DNA of 64,000 bases from Spirometra erinaceieuropaei (taxonomy: Eukaryota; Platyhelminthes; Cestoda; Diphyllobothriidea; Diphyllobothriidae), in the NCBI GenBank assembly GCA_902702965.1, contig CACRXP010000010.1:2077962-2141961 (forward strand), written 5' to 3'. Positions 10,837-25,800 of the stretch are shown here, in pieces. The notes beneath the pieces were generated by a model. It had not been told where the DNA came from and searched no databases. It saw nothing but the letters and a program-made list of their open reading frames with translations. Made by a program: the position numbers and the translations under genes. How positions within the stretch are numbered: the first letter of the stretch is position 1; every line of letters starts with the position of its first letter.

Positions 10837-13800
10837 CTGCAATAAGAAAAGTTACCGATAATATCTACTTATTGAGGTTAAAGTAACGATGCAATTGTTT
10901 GTAAACATGATCACTGTGCAGGCCTACCATCGAAAGTAACACGGCCGTCCCCATCCTTATCTGCTTCAGAAAGCATTTCTGCTGCCTCGGCATCTGCAAA
11001 GAAAATTAAGGAAAATTTCGTTAATATTTTTAAAACACATTTTATCATGATCAACATGTACATTTTTTTAAAATTCTGCTATCATGAAAAGATGATTTAT
11101 TCCGTAGGATTTTATAAAAGTTTAAAATGAAATTTTTCGAGTTGTTTGCTCCGGTAAAAGTCCACAGATTTATTAGTTTGTGTTTCTACTGCAACTCTAG
11201 CGACACGTGCAATACATAGTACGTGATTTTCAGGTTGCCAGAACTTTTATAAACGTTGCAAAACTATGAAACGAAAAATCATCCGTTGAGGTGTTCCCTC
11301 ACAATATCCTCAGTGAGGATTGGATACCAACTTGCAAGCAAAAAGTGAAATTAACGATAACTGGGTAATTTTATGAAATTAGTCGTGCCAAAATGCTTCC
11401 TTCCAATGAAAGGAGACTTTCTTCGGCAGAACATAAAAGTACACATATTCCCTAACCCAGGAATCTATATTCTGAGATGGTAATATCTTTAACAGACTTA
11501 TTTATCAGACAAGTTGTATGTTTTTTTGCAGGTCAATTTCGCATTCCTATGGCAACCTTAGTAAGCTACCAATGAGATTCTAGAATTAGTTACGGGGCAT
11601 TTTGTTATCATCTAATCAAAGTTTTCGGTGGACAACTCCATCTTTAAAGGTCGCAGTAGAAAGAAACAAGCCAAATATTTAGAATACACTAAGATGCGCT
11701 GATTGTATATAACTGCACTTAAAATGTCATATGTACACTGAGAAGATCGCCTGCCGCACCCTTCGCAGTCCCGAACTATGGAAACGTTTTCCGTGAACAA
11801 ATATGTTACTGACAAAATATTAGTAAGATGTACATTTATCATTTATATTTTATGTACCGTGTCATTAGGGACACTGCCTATTACCCTAAGATACACTATT
11901 ATTATTATTATTATTATTATGAAACAACCGGTTTATCAATAGAGCCAAATACTAATTTCCACATTTCTGTACCCTAACATATGTAGGTGGGCAAGGATGA
12001 GAAACGAGGAATTTTGGCTGCTAACATTAGAGTATACCTGACTTTGCACCCCTGTTGCGAAAAAATAAAGAATTAATTTGTATCTAAAATCATGCCGGAA
12101 GTTGCCATGTAGAACGGCAACATAGCCGTTAGAACTTTTAAGATTGTCTCTTTTTGTTATACTTGTTGAAAACTTTTCCTGCTGAATGCAAAGAGACCAA
12201 TGCAATTAGTTTGGATTTTGACGCTATAAGTCAAAACCACCAGGGAAAAGGCAACCAGAAAACCTAGGATCTCCTAACCAACATGGATTCTTCGATTCTC
12301 GCCCAGAAAGTTACTAGAAGTCGCTTTACACAGTGAAGATCAACTGCGGAACTTTACCTTTGATGAGTACGGGTTCTCAGCAGTTAGAGCGTTTCGAAAC
12401 ACACTGCAGTGAGCCGAAAGACAAGATTGCTGATCTACAATACCTCCGACGGGTTTTCAAAGCCAATGGCTACCCCCGAAACTTCGTCAATCGGTGCATT
12501 CGCAAAAGCGACGGAGGGCCAAACCGCACGGACATCAAATTTTGGCGAGCGCTTCCGTATGTCGAGAACGTTTTGGAAGCTGTCAGTTGCCTTCTCGCAC
12601 CACTTGTGGTTGTAGTTGCACACAGACCGAAGGCGATCATCAGGCGTCAGGTAATGAAACCGAAAGACCCGCTGCCATGGCAAGAAAAGTCTGGAGTCGT
12701 TTATCGGATCTGGTGCTGTAGCGAACAAGACAATTATGTCGGAGAAACCAGAAGACGAATCCGAACGCGAATGGCCGAACACGCTCCAGCGGTGCGGAGA
12801 ACTGACGCCAGTTCCAAAGTTACGGCTCATTCAACGAGATCCGGCCACTTATTCATATTCAACGAGACCGAAATTCTCCCAAGAGGTTACAACCGCATGA
12901 ACTGGGAGCTGATTGAGCCATGATTTACTGGTCTTCAGTCCATTAAAAATGCAATGGTCTTCCCTTTCCATACTCGGTGCTGAGACTTCGCCCAGGCCGA
13001 GTAATTAGCATTATGGGGAGCGTACTTGTGAACAATCTTCCCAACGCCAGTGTCGGTGAATCAGATGGTCTAGCAATCATAACACCGACATCCAACACAC
13101 GTGGTGAAATGGAAGCAATTAACGGCGCGAATATCGACCCTCAAACAATCATCAGGGAGTCACGGTGGCATGACGACTGCATCCTATAAATACTGCAGCC
13201 CCTTGAGCACGAGCCACCCATATCTGCTTCTGTCTCTGATGATGGGTTCGAGGAGGTGTCCGAACAGTCAGGTTATTTGAGCTCTTGTCCCAGCGATCGT
13301 GTCTACTTCTTGAAGACTGCTTCCTGGGACTCGTCTCTTCGCTTCTATTGGCTATGAATTATCTGCTTGAATACACTGAACCATAGCGCTACCTCCTGTT
13401 ACTAAAGTTCCAGGCCACAGGCAGCTAGTGTCACACCAGTTGGGGTCCGACGTCTGGTTAACTATTGCCTTACAAATGTGGTCAGAAGATCGCGATGACT
13501 GTCTTTTGGTAAATCAGTTCTACATCCGGATAAACCACCCCTAACTTCAGCTGTCTGCACTCCACTATAAGCAATAATTTCTGCCTGTCTGTCTTCCCAG
13601 TAAATTCCTAAATGCCGCGAAAACTGCGGATATTCGAAAGTAAAGAATAACGGCAGTTTTGCAATTAAACGACCGTTTGTGTATTTTTAAGGTACCCATG
13701 ACCAGGGACCCATCTTCATATTAGCATATATCTCAATCCAAATGCGTGTCAAAGTTAATTGATATAAACGGCGGAAAATATGTGTTTGCAGTTTCCAATT

Positions 13801-16800
13801 CCAACAAAATGATTCTGCAAAAAATTTGAGAACGACAAATCTTCAAAAAGCTGAAGCCACTATCAAAATATTCCGCAGACTGTAATTTTGCAAATTAAGG
13901 AGAAATAATTTAGGGAAATGTGACCGAAATATTTCGGTTCCTAGCCCAAACGTTCGCATGCAAGCTTATCTTAACCTTGTACTAAATGTGATAACAGCTC
14001 CTCACAACAGAAACAGCAGTTACCATAAACCACCTAGCAGAAAAAAGACGTGATATTTTAAGTGGTTGATGATGGCGAAACGTGACTTTCCCTTGCAAAA
14101 TCAATTTTGTTTAGTGATGGAACTTGCATGTGATTTGAAAATTCATCTCTTGCAGCACCTCGAGCAGTTCAGCGGCGGTGATGAAACCATCGTGGTCCTG
14201 AAACAGCGCGCAATACATAAGACGTTTTAAAAAACCCCCATACGCTGAAGATTAGTACGGTACCACTTGTCCAAAAAAATACATACCCCAGCCTATTACT
14301 GGTTGGTATATTGCGGTTCCATAAGTTGGGGGATACAAAAGAGGGTGGAATCGTTTAAAACCATGGGAAATCTCGGACGGTTGCATGCATAAGGGACACA
14401 TCTCTATCATGGCTGTAATTGGGCAGATCTGATTGCATACAGCAGAAAAGGAGCCGTGGGTTAGGTGTTAGACCATTCCATTTAACGTTCAAAAGCATTA
14501 AACCTGTGTCAGGGCTGCGAGTTCGCCCAGCATCGGATTGGGTTTTGCCCGCCTGTTGATGATGATTAGGTTACTGATGACCGCTCCAATCGTTCTTAAA
14601 ATCTCCAAAACACAGTCATCTTCGTCATTAACATAACGGCTGCACTACATCTCCAGTCGTCAGCTTTTCCGACATAAACTGAAATCTACCGTTGCATCAG
14701 AGTCTAATGCTGTAAATTCTGGGAATTTCCAATGTACGTAATTGGTCAGCACTCTGGACGCTGCATACTCTAAAAAATATTTCTGAGGGTCAAAAACTGA
14801 CGATATTTGTTTGTTTGGTGTAAACCGTTAGAGGCTCGTTTTTTAAAAAAAGCTATCTAGGGGTTCTGGCGGGTAAACTTCAGGTAAAGGTCTTTTTTTA
14901 AAGACAAATGCCAAAAAGGATTCAGTTAGGGACTGTGAAAGGAACTTCGCCAGGCCTCTTAAGAAGTAGCACAAGCATAAGGAGCATCTCAGCTGTATAA
15001 GCAGCACAATTCTCAGGTAGCGTTGGCCCTACATAGTGCATGTTTTCCGAACTACCTTTTACCTAATCAGAATACTGTGTTCAACATAGAAAAATCGAAG
15101 TTTCATTGACGGGCATAGAGTGTTAATAAGTGAGAAGCTTGAAATAAAATGACAAAAATAACCGGTTTGATTCCGTCATTTCTCCACTGGATGCGTATCC
15201 CCGTGTTTTATAATCTGTAATGTGTCAGTGATGGCCGGCATAACCGTTTCGAAGTTAAATATATGACGCTGCACAACAGGGAATTTGAAATGCGGATGTT
15301 AGGCAGTATTTCAAAGCAGGAAAGCCTTGAGAACCTCCTATCATGACATTGTGCTCAGATGTAGTTCATTGACCTAACAGTCTGTGTTACCTTTTGAATA
15401 CTTTGGATGCCTTCAGCATTTGTTTTATTTTGATTGGCTTCCGCCTCTTAAGCTTTAAACTCCCACCTTGACTGAAAGGAATGGTTTTTCGAAAACGCAA
15501 TATTGATTTTTTTACCACAGAACCTCGGTGGCCAGATTAAGGGGACGTTTGGAGGCGGGAGGGTTTAGGGGACAATGTGGCAATCTACGCTCATTGTCAC
15601 GCGCGTGTCTGCTTATCTAGACCGTCTTTGAATCGCACAACACACTTTGACAGCTGAATACCTGAGTCGTGCATGAGTCATGTCCTCTGCATGATGACCG
15701 CCTGACGATGGTGGACTATTGACCTTCACTGATTGGCCACCGGCGGTCAAGGCTGGGGCGTTTGCCCCAAATAGGGACAGATAACGACTACAGATGGCTT
15801 TGGACGTGACGGAACAATCACCGCGCCGCCGCTGCCACCGACCTCTAGGCAGCTTGCACATTCCATGTCACGATAAAAACCGTCACGCCAATTTCACCTC
15901 CCTGACTTAGGATTGTGAAAATGCGTTCATTTCGGCTATCGCGTCAGGACAAGAGGAAACAGCTAAAGTAGCATTTCCTCTGGTAGTTTGATCATCCACA
16001 TTTACTTCTTGATACCCTGTGGTCAAGGACCTCTCTGAGACACAACCATGTTTCACGTTATGACCAGTTTGCCGGAATCTTATGTGACTCCCCGAGTTGC
16101 GCATCGACTTTCAGTCTGATGCCAGTTCCGCCAAGCAGCAAGCAGCAGCAGGGGTGGAGTAAATTAATTTCATTTTGGCCTCTGCTACAGTGCACAGTAC
16201 GCCTGCGGTCGGGTTTTCAAAAGGCAGTGGCCAAGATCTCTCTAAAAGCATCTACTTCTGCCTACCCTATGCTTAAACGTTCCTTGATAAAGAAGAAAAC
16301 CATTTAAACAGGATAGAAGCAGTAGATACGAATGCCTTACCGTAGTAGTTTTAAACTGATATCTTTGCTTCAGATTTTATTGTAAAATGTACCTGCTTTG
16401 TGTGTCGAAACTTTTGAAGATCGTCTGGACATTTAATTAGGAGAGATTTCATAGGTGAGGCAACTACACTGCTGTGCATAGAGGAAGCAATCCCAAATTA
16501 CTCAAACATTCTGGCCTTCTAGGTCTTGCTAAGAATTGGTTCAAAAGCCCTTTTGCGCAGTAAGCAAGGCCGCATGAGTTGCATGTGGTTTTTGCTTATT
16601 TCTCAATGCATGTATTAATCTACAGAAGATGGACTAACTCATAAAATGTCAACCGAAATTCCGCAATGCGTTTTGTTTCGAGAAGATTACTAGAATGATG
16701 ATAAAGCTAATCATCATGCAGCGTAATATTATAAACTTCAGTTACTCCAGGATGTCGGATTTCGAACGAACTTCATTTCGGCCGAATGCAAAAACTATAC

Positions 16801-19800
16801 GCTGTAAAAATGACTACTTAATTAGCATGCATTTTTCTCATTGATTTTACACGCCCTTGAAAATTCAATTATATTTCATGAAAAACACGCATAAAAATAT
16901 TCGTTCTTTAGCTCATTCAGTAGAAATATACGTCTACTTTTAACTTTATGCTCGACGGAAGGGTATAATTCGGTTTGCAAAAACTTCTCTAATTCGCGCG
17001 TTATTCTAAACCCGACCTGCCGTCACACTTGCATTCAGAGTTTCCAAACTACAAACCGTATATTTTCCGCGTACGGAACACCATATATTTCTCTATGGTA
17101 TTAGGAGGCCATATGGGTTTCATAAAATTTAGCAGTGTATTTGAGCCATATTGTTAACTTTCCAAGCCACACTGGTAAATACAGAGGCATGACGTTTTAT
17201 GAACAGCCATTTCACGATATTAAAATATCTTGCAAACAGCAACTTTTTTAAAACCGAATTATACCCTTCTTTCTAGTATAACATTGGAAAAAGACGTTAT
17301 TTTCTAACGAATGATCAAAAAATGGATATATTAATGCCCGTTTGTCACGAAATATTATTGAATTTTTAAAGACAACGAAAGTTGATGTGAAAAGTGCACA
17401 TAAGTAGCCATTTTCTACAGAGTACTGCTTTTGCATGCAGCTCGAAAGAAGTTCCTTCGAAAGCCAGAATCCTAAGAAAACGGAATTATTAAAGACTTAT
17501 TCTGCAGGATTATTAGTTTCACAACCCATCTTGATCAAACTTTTCGAAACGAAAACGCATTTCGGAATTTCGGTCGACATTTCATGAGCCAGCCCACTTG
17601 CTGTACAGTGAGTGACCGATCTCATGAAATTTTGAATTGCCTTTTCGATTAGGAAAGCCTACTTAGATGGGGTCGTAATAGTGATTATCTTTAAGAATAA
17701 CTCTATAATGTTTCGGACCTAGCAGGCCGTCTACTTTTGAATGTACCTCTCTCCGACTTATACAACCGTACTTAGTAAAAAAATGACAGCTTAAATAGCG
17801 TACATCTTTCATCTTGATTTTCGAGGGTTTCATAAATTTAAATTTATCATATAGAAAACATGTATAAAAATATGCTTTTCTTTACTCACCTGATAGAGCA
17901 TCACGTCATCTTTATATTTTATACCCGAAGAAGGAGTATAATTACGTTTTGAAAAAATATTTAATTATGAAATTTTTTAAGACCATGCACATCCCTTTTA
18001 TACAGCATCGTACCTTTCCGTTTACAAATGCTCCTTATAAAATTTACAAAATAGTTTGCATCCATTGCAAATGTTTATGGACTCTATATGGCATCTTTTT
18101 AAAGACATAGGCGAATATACAATTTTCCCTAATCGGAAAGCACGTACCTTGTAGACTGAGATCGCTATACGCTAATGCAACGCTTGACGAAGCTCAAAAT
18201 TGTTCCGGAATTGGAAAAACGTTTAAAAACCTCAAGCATAAAATAGAAGAATGGCGTGACTCTCTATCAAAGGAATAAAGAAAAGCATACGTTATACATG
18301 TTTTCTATAGAATATATTTAAATTTATGAGACCATCGAAAATCAATATGAAAAACGCCCGCTACCTAAGCAGTTATTTTTTACCAACTACGGTTTTTATA
18401 GGTCGGAGAGAAGTGCATTCAAAGGCTGACAGCCTGTCAGGTCCGAATCATTACAGAATTATACCAACAAATAATCACTATTACAACACCATATAGGTAA
18501 TCCTTCCAAATCGAAAACGCAATTCGAAATTTCGGTCAACATTTCTCGGGATCAGTCACCCACTGTACGTAGGATTTTCGGAAAAACATGGATAAAATAT
18601 TTCACTTTCAATGCGCAACTTTATACTCAAATAAGTCAATAATTAATATGCGTACTTGCGCGAATTTTGAAATTACTTGTTTGCGTTTTTGCCATAATTC
18701 ATAACACGTTCGAAATGCGCCGAACTGGTTTCTTAATGTAAGTTCAAAACTAATTCCTTATTTGTCTCAGACAAACCACGTAGTTTGTCAAATTTGAATC
18801 TTTGGACCACGTTTCAGAAAACTTGTAGACTAGTGCAATTCTTAGGAACCGAAATTTTCTCTCCACTAATTTTCAATGATTATGTGCAAGAAAACTGCGC
18901 CAAAGGATATTCCGGAGTATCCTTTTTAGAGAACAAACCTGATTGAAAACCTTCTCGTCAAGATTGTCTGTATAATAGCGTACACGAATGTACTTGGAAG
19001 ATTTTCTTTGTCATTTCGTAAAACGGTGCGCGCCCTCAAGTTCGTTCAAGGACGAATCTAAAGATATCAGCTACAGTCTTATGAACTCTAGAGAACGTTT
19101 ATTAGCTGTTCGTTTAAGTGAAGAATTCCTGTTGCAGAATGTGTCAATGCTCGATATTCCGGCAAGAATTTGCCTAAAAAATACTCTTTAATCTCACACC
19201 AGGCGAACAATCACATACGTTGAAAACATTAGCATAAATCGGTAATTTGAGAACGTCTTAGCAGAAGAATGTTAGCCGTTAATAGGCCTGTTCGTTATTA
19301 ACAATACCCGCATAGGGAGATAAAACAACCTTTTCAACGGGGGTCTTTCTGCTCTCTTTAAAGTACAAAGGAGTGTCTATGTGATTCAGATTGAGCAAAC
19401 ATATATATATATATATTCAGTCTCAGAGGGAACATTAGAAGGGAATTACAGGTATTTTCCGTCTTCCGTAAAATATAATAGTAGGGCGTCATTTGGCAGG
19501 ACATTAAATATTCAACCCCATGTTCCTGCGAGAAAGCCGCAACCATTAATGTGCACAGTGAATACGGCAGAATGACTGTGTCTTTTATTGTCGATGCAAA
19601 GTATGACACGCCCTCGGACGGTCTTTTTAGACTTTCGGTAGGCTGCCAACCAGGACGACTGCAAATTACAGGCGTTTAAGCTTGAACTTGACAGTGCTGA
19701 TGCCATCATGGCCAGCGCAAAAGTACACGCAATCAATATTCGCCTTTCCACACGTTTTCCGGTATAAATGGCGTTTAGCAGAAGACCAAAGTGCACTTTC

Positions 19801-22800
19801 AAATTCCTGGAACCCAAACTATGGAAAATTTGAATTGCTTTTGCAGGGTTGCCTTCTCTACCGCCTTTTTACTTGCGTTTGCAAGTTACGGTCGGACATT
19901 ATGTGGGTGAAGTCGGCCTCTTACAAGGCATGTTCTTTTTCATTTGTGCACAAACGGGCTAGTGTCTTTCAATATTACAATTAGTGATCGACCTCATGAA
20001 ATGTTGGCTGAAATTTTAAAATGCGTTTTCGGCTAGGAAGGATTACTTAGACGCGGTTGGTATATTGATATTATCGCGGCAACTTCCTATAATATTTCAG
20101 ACTCAGCAGGATGTCGGTGTTTGAATGCATTGCTTTTCAATCTCCTGTGGAAACCTTACCTGGTAAAAATCACTGCTTAAGTAGCATGCATTTTTCGCAT
20201 TGATTTTTGTTGATCTTGCAAATTCAAATGTATTTTCGAGAACAGATATGAAGATCCATGATCCTCTATCAAACTACTGAAAGAAAACATATTTTCGTTT
20301 GTGGTTTCAATAAAATACATTTGAATTTGCAAGATCAGCGAAAATCAGTTTTAAAAATGCCTGCTAATTAAGTAGTCATTATTACCAGGTTCGGTTTCCA
20401 TAGGAGCTTGAGAAGCAACGCATTCAAACACCGACATCCCGCCGAGTCCGAAATATTATAGGATTATGCGGCAATAGTATCAATATTACAACTGCGCATA
20501 GGTAATCCTTCCTAATCGAAAACGCATTTCAGAATTTCAGCCAACCTTCCATGAGATCGCTCACTCACCGTGAAATGATTTTTTCGATTCACTTTAAAAG
20601 ACGCATGTGAGTTACAAGAGGTCTTGACAGACAGGGTCTGTATGTACTAGGATCTGCAGCTTTTCTACGGAGCCGGCTAGACCATCTTTATGGGCAGCTA
20701 TCCCGGCTGTGAACTTACACATGTTTCCTTAATGACACTGCTACGAGATTTTGACCGGCCTGGAGTGGACGTGGAGAAAACATGGTCTTCGAGTAGACTA
20801 TCACCAGTATTTGAAAGGGAGTCCTTGTCCAGCCAGTCCTGTATATTTGCAGGCAAACAGAATCCGAAACAACTATAGCATGCGCTATCTTCAACTTTTC
20901 GTGCAAACATTTGCGTTTCAGTCCGCAGGCAGTTATTTTGGTAGACGTCGGAGTCCACGCTGAGTGTGACTGAGTGTCTTAGTGCGCTTTTTTAACGTTT
21001 TAAGAAGGGCGTGGACCAAAAGCCTGGACAAGATGACGTTGGTGTTTACCTGATTTCCGAATATTAAGCATAAATTGCTATGGTAAAACAGTGGACGCAT
21101 GGGCCTTGTCTACTCATAATCTCTGAGCACTTTCTTGGCAAGCTGCCAGCTAAAAAAATCCGTGTGAAGGAAGACTTCTCCTCTCTAGAGAATAGGCCAC
21201 TTTTTGCGTGGGCTTGTCAACTGTGTTCTGCTACTGTACACTATGAAGGATTAAATGATAGACATTCGGATTTCGTACTTATCTAGGCACAGTTATTCAA
21301 GGGAAGAAGATTCAGACAGAGGATGCATATAGGCCCAAGACCAACGATAAGGACCTAAATGTTGGTAGCTACTGACTGCTGTTCAGATTGCATAATCCTG
21401 TTTGTCGAGATCCAACTAAAATCAGAGTACAGTGCTTTTCCGCGGTTAAAACAAGCCAAACAACTAAACTTTGGTTGGGGAAAAGGTAAAGCTAGGAGTA
21501 TAAACAGCGCTATTCTCACACATAAATGATCTATAAGGTCCCCACAAACTATCCCAAATCACTAGGTCAACATCTGCTAGCAACAGCAGAGCCCGCTACT
21601 TTCAGATTACACGAACTGTTTTGGGTAGACAGAAACTCCTCCTCCTATTCCACACCCGGCTTGTGTGTTAAAATGAACGTTAGTCAACTTCCCTAATTAG
21701 TGCTATATTTTACCCTACCATGTCTCCATGTGAATGTACTGGTCTGACTTGTATTTGTCAAAATTTTACGCTTGTTTGCCAAGTAGTATTTTGATTTTTT
21801 AACAATGATCATTGATATACGTAGATATGTCATCAAGGATCATGGTTTTCTCAAATGGTGCCGAAACTGGACTCTTGCGTCCTAACAGGCTAACGAACAC
21901 GTCTGCGATTGAAAGCATACTCGACGTTTAGTACCTCATTTGATGATCCCAGGTGTCGCATATAAAATCGGTTGTGGCTGTTCAACTGAAGGGTTAACGG
22001 AGAAACAGAACAAGAGACTCAACTTTAAGGCAAATATGAACCGAAGTGTTTTGTTTTTTTACTGACATAAGCAACCATAAACTTTCTGAAAATACTATTT
22101 TCATGTTGCATTGCTTTAAAAATAAGAAAAAAAAATAAGAACTGACCCTGTCAAAAACATCAAAGGTCTGTCTGAGGGTTGATGCGTCCGGAGGAGAAGT
22201 TAGATGTTCAGGGCTGAAGGCCTCAACGAATTCGTCAAATCCAATCTGGCCATCGCCTAAGGAAATTAGTGCATAGGAAGCCGATATTAAGTTAACAGTT
22301 AACGCTTCATTTCCGCTAACGGATTATTAATTATTTAGGCAGAAGGTTTTTGCTATAATGCCACATTTGGATTCCCATTCTGACAGAATCTAAGAAAAGT
22401 CCAAATTGTTGAGTGGTATTCCAGGCTTCAAGTGGGCACTTTCTTCAGCTTGCACTAAGAAAGTGCATTTCGACATCACATTTAAGGATGACACTGAGGT
22501 TACAAGTTGCTCTCATGCTTTCACTTATAACCGGCCACGCAGAGTTTTTGGCGCAGATCCAAGTCGGTTTTATGATGTAGGCCAATGTCTTAGGTGCAGT
22601 AGCTCGAGGAGATGGCATTAAATACACTGGAAAGTAGTGTGATTGAACAGGAAGCGTCAGTCGAAAAAACACCTGGTCAGGACAACATACAACCTTCTGC
22701 AGTTTCATGTTCCTCCAACAGAAACGTAATCTTTTCCGATCGTTGGCGCGAGAGACTAGACAAATCTGTTCGACAGATAGTATTGATGAAGAACTTAAAA

Positions 22801-25800
22801 GAATCAAGGACCTTATTAGGGAGAACGGGTATCCTAACAGATTTATTTTAGAGATCTTACCGATCGACCCGCAAATCTCGTCACTTCGACGACTGAAGAA
22901 AAAAACTCTGTTTTTAAAATCCCGTTTCAAGGGAATGCGGCGACGGAACTCCTGAGAAGACGCCTTGACCCAGCTGTTTCACGAACCTTCCCGACAGCAA
23001 GCTTTAAGATGTTGTTCTCGGCCAACCCCGTCTTAAGCAGAAGGGCAAGGATGGGCTACCAGCTCAGACCACCGTCGTTGGCAGTTACTCATTTACCTGC
23101 TCCTGCGGAGCAGGTTATATTGGTCGTGTCAGTCGGTGTATATCCACAAGAATACGAGAACTGCGACCGACATGGCTGGGGAAAAGGCACCCACAGCTCC
23201 ATCCTCGCACATATGGTTGATTCTAGGCATCGTGTGGATCCTGGCGAATGCTTCCGTGGAATTTTCAAGGTCCCAAATAACTCCGCGAAGCAACTGGATC
23301 ATCGTTTACTAGCAACAGCAGAAGTGACTGCCATTAGGATATGGAGGCCGGTCCTGTGCACACCGAAGAACCTACTGCAGTTCTGCGTCTACAGTGGCCA
23401 AGGATCGATTAACTGCATGAATGTCTCCGCGTCCCCGTTCCTCCCTCCTCTTCCCTTGTGACGCGGCTCAAACCAACCCTCACTGTTTGGGTTCCACCCC
23501 AGCTTTTGGTGAAAATCAAAACCCGCATTCTACAGTCTGAAGGCTTTTGCCAAGCAGACAGGAAAGAAAATCATTTAACTGGATTGTCACTGGAGACGAG
23601 AAATGGATGCTTTATGTTAACAATAAGTATAAACACCGGTGACTTTCCACAGACCAGGAGTCAGTTTCGACACTGAAATAGGACCCATACCCCTGTGCGG
23701 AGTGTAGTATGAACACTTAACTTTGGACTACTGGGACACGGTCAGACCATAACTGTAGGCCTCTATCGTCAAAAATTAGAACAGGTGAACCGTGATTTTG
23801 CCAGTGAACAGTCAATGTTAATCAATACAAAACTCGTCATTCTGCTGCACGACAATAAGAGGCAAAACCAGGAACGAGACTCGAAACTTGTTTTGAGAAC
23901 TTTTCCCCTTCAACACTATTCTACTACCCGTGAGCAAACTTATTATCAGAACTCGAAAGCACTTCCCGAACATAAAACCTTTGGAAACACGAAGGATTTT
24001 ACAGTTTTGGCTTAGAATTCTTTGCATCAAAACACACTTTCATATAAAAGAAGGGACCGGAGACATAGATTCAGGATGTGCAACAGTGATTGATAACGAT
24101 GGCAATTTTATACTTTAACAAAAAATGGAAAGTTTTCCGGTAAGCACTTTTCTAACTATTTTCTAAGAAAACGACACTACTTTTTGGTTCCCCTAGCACA
24201 TCAAACTACAGCGAGTGGCCGATATCATGAAATGTTGGCTGAAATTCTGAAATGCTTTTCGATTAGGAAGGAATACTTGGTCGCGGTTGCGACACTGATT
24301 ATCTTGAGGCACAATGTTATAACATATCGAACTCGACAGGATGTCAACTTTTGAATACACTGTCTTTCAATATCCTGTAGAAACCACACTCGGAAAAATG
24401 ACTCCTTTGTAATATTCATTTTTTCCATTGATTTTCGATGGTTCTGCAAATTTAGATATGTCTTATAGAAATCACGGACAAAAATATGTTTCCTTTCAGT
24501 CAATTTATAGAGAATCATGTCTCCTCTTTATCTTATACTCAAAGAAGGAGTATAATAAGGTTTCAAAAAGTTTCTAATTATGAGATTTTTTAAGACCGCG
24601 CAATGTCTATTCACATAGCGTCGCACCTGGTCGTTTACCAAAGCCCCTTATGAAATGCCCAACATAGTCCGTATTCATTACTAAATTTTATGGACTCTGT
24701 ATGATATCTTTTTTATGGCATAGAAAAATATGTGATTTTCTTTACGCGGAACGCATGCATCTTGTAGACTGAAATAAATAAGCGATAATGCAGTGAATGA
24801 TTAGACTCCAAATCAGTCGTCATTTAGAAAACCTTTTTAAAACCTAATTATACCCCTTCTTTGAGTATAAAATATAAAGAAGAAATTCCCTATTAGTTGG
24901 CTGAAATAAAGCACATCTTTTTTATGGTTTCTATAAGATATATTTGAAATTTAAAGATAATCGAAAAACGAATGGGAAAAATGCTTGCTAAATAAGTAGG
25001 AATGTTTTCCGTGTACGGTTTCTACAGGGAATTGAAAGACAGTGTGTTTAAAAGCTGACGTCCTGCGAGTTCGAAATGTTATAATATTGTTTCAAGATAA
25101 TCAGTATCACAACCGCGACCAAGTAATCTTTCCTAATCGAAAACGCGTTTCAGAATTGCAGCTAACATTTCATTAGATCGGTCACTCACTGAGCTTAGGG
25201 AACAAGTACAGTCAGTGACGGATCTCGCGAAATGTTAGCCAAAATTCGGAAATGTGTTTTCAAGTAGGAAAGACTTCTTGAATGGAGTTATAGTACTGAT
25301 TATAATGCAGCATAATCCTATAATATTTCGGACGAGTTGGGGTGTTGGCACTTGAATTTATTGTTTGGTCTTCTGTAAAACTGGCACTCGGTAAAAACGG
25401 TTGCTTATGTAGCATGCATTTTCATACTCATTTCATATGCCTTTATAAATTCAAACATATTTTTTGAAAACCACATATAAAAACATTTATCTCATGCTTA
25501 TTTGGCAGCAGATTACAATTTTCTCATATCATATACTCGAAGAAGGATATTTTTTAAGACCGTGCAGTGTAAACTAATACAGCATCGTAATTGTCGGTTT
25601 ATTAATGTCTGCCATGAGGTATAAAACATAGATCGCATTTATTGCAAAACTTTATTAGCTCCACCTGGTATCTTCTTAAAAGCAAAGAGGAATACATGAC
25701 TTTTCTTACGCAGCGAGTGTATATCTTGTGGACTGGAAACGCTTAACGCTAATGTGACGGCTAAACTGACTCAAATCTATTCGGAAAATGAAAACTTTTT

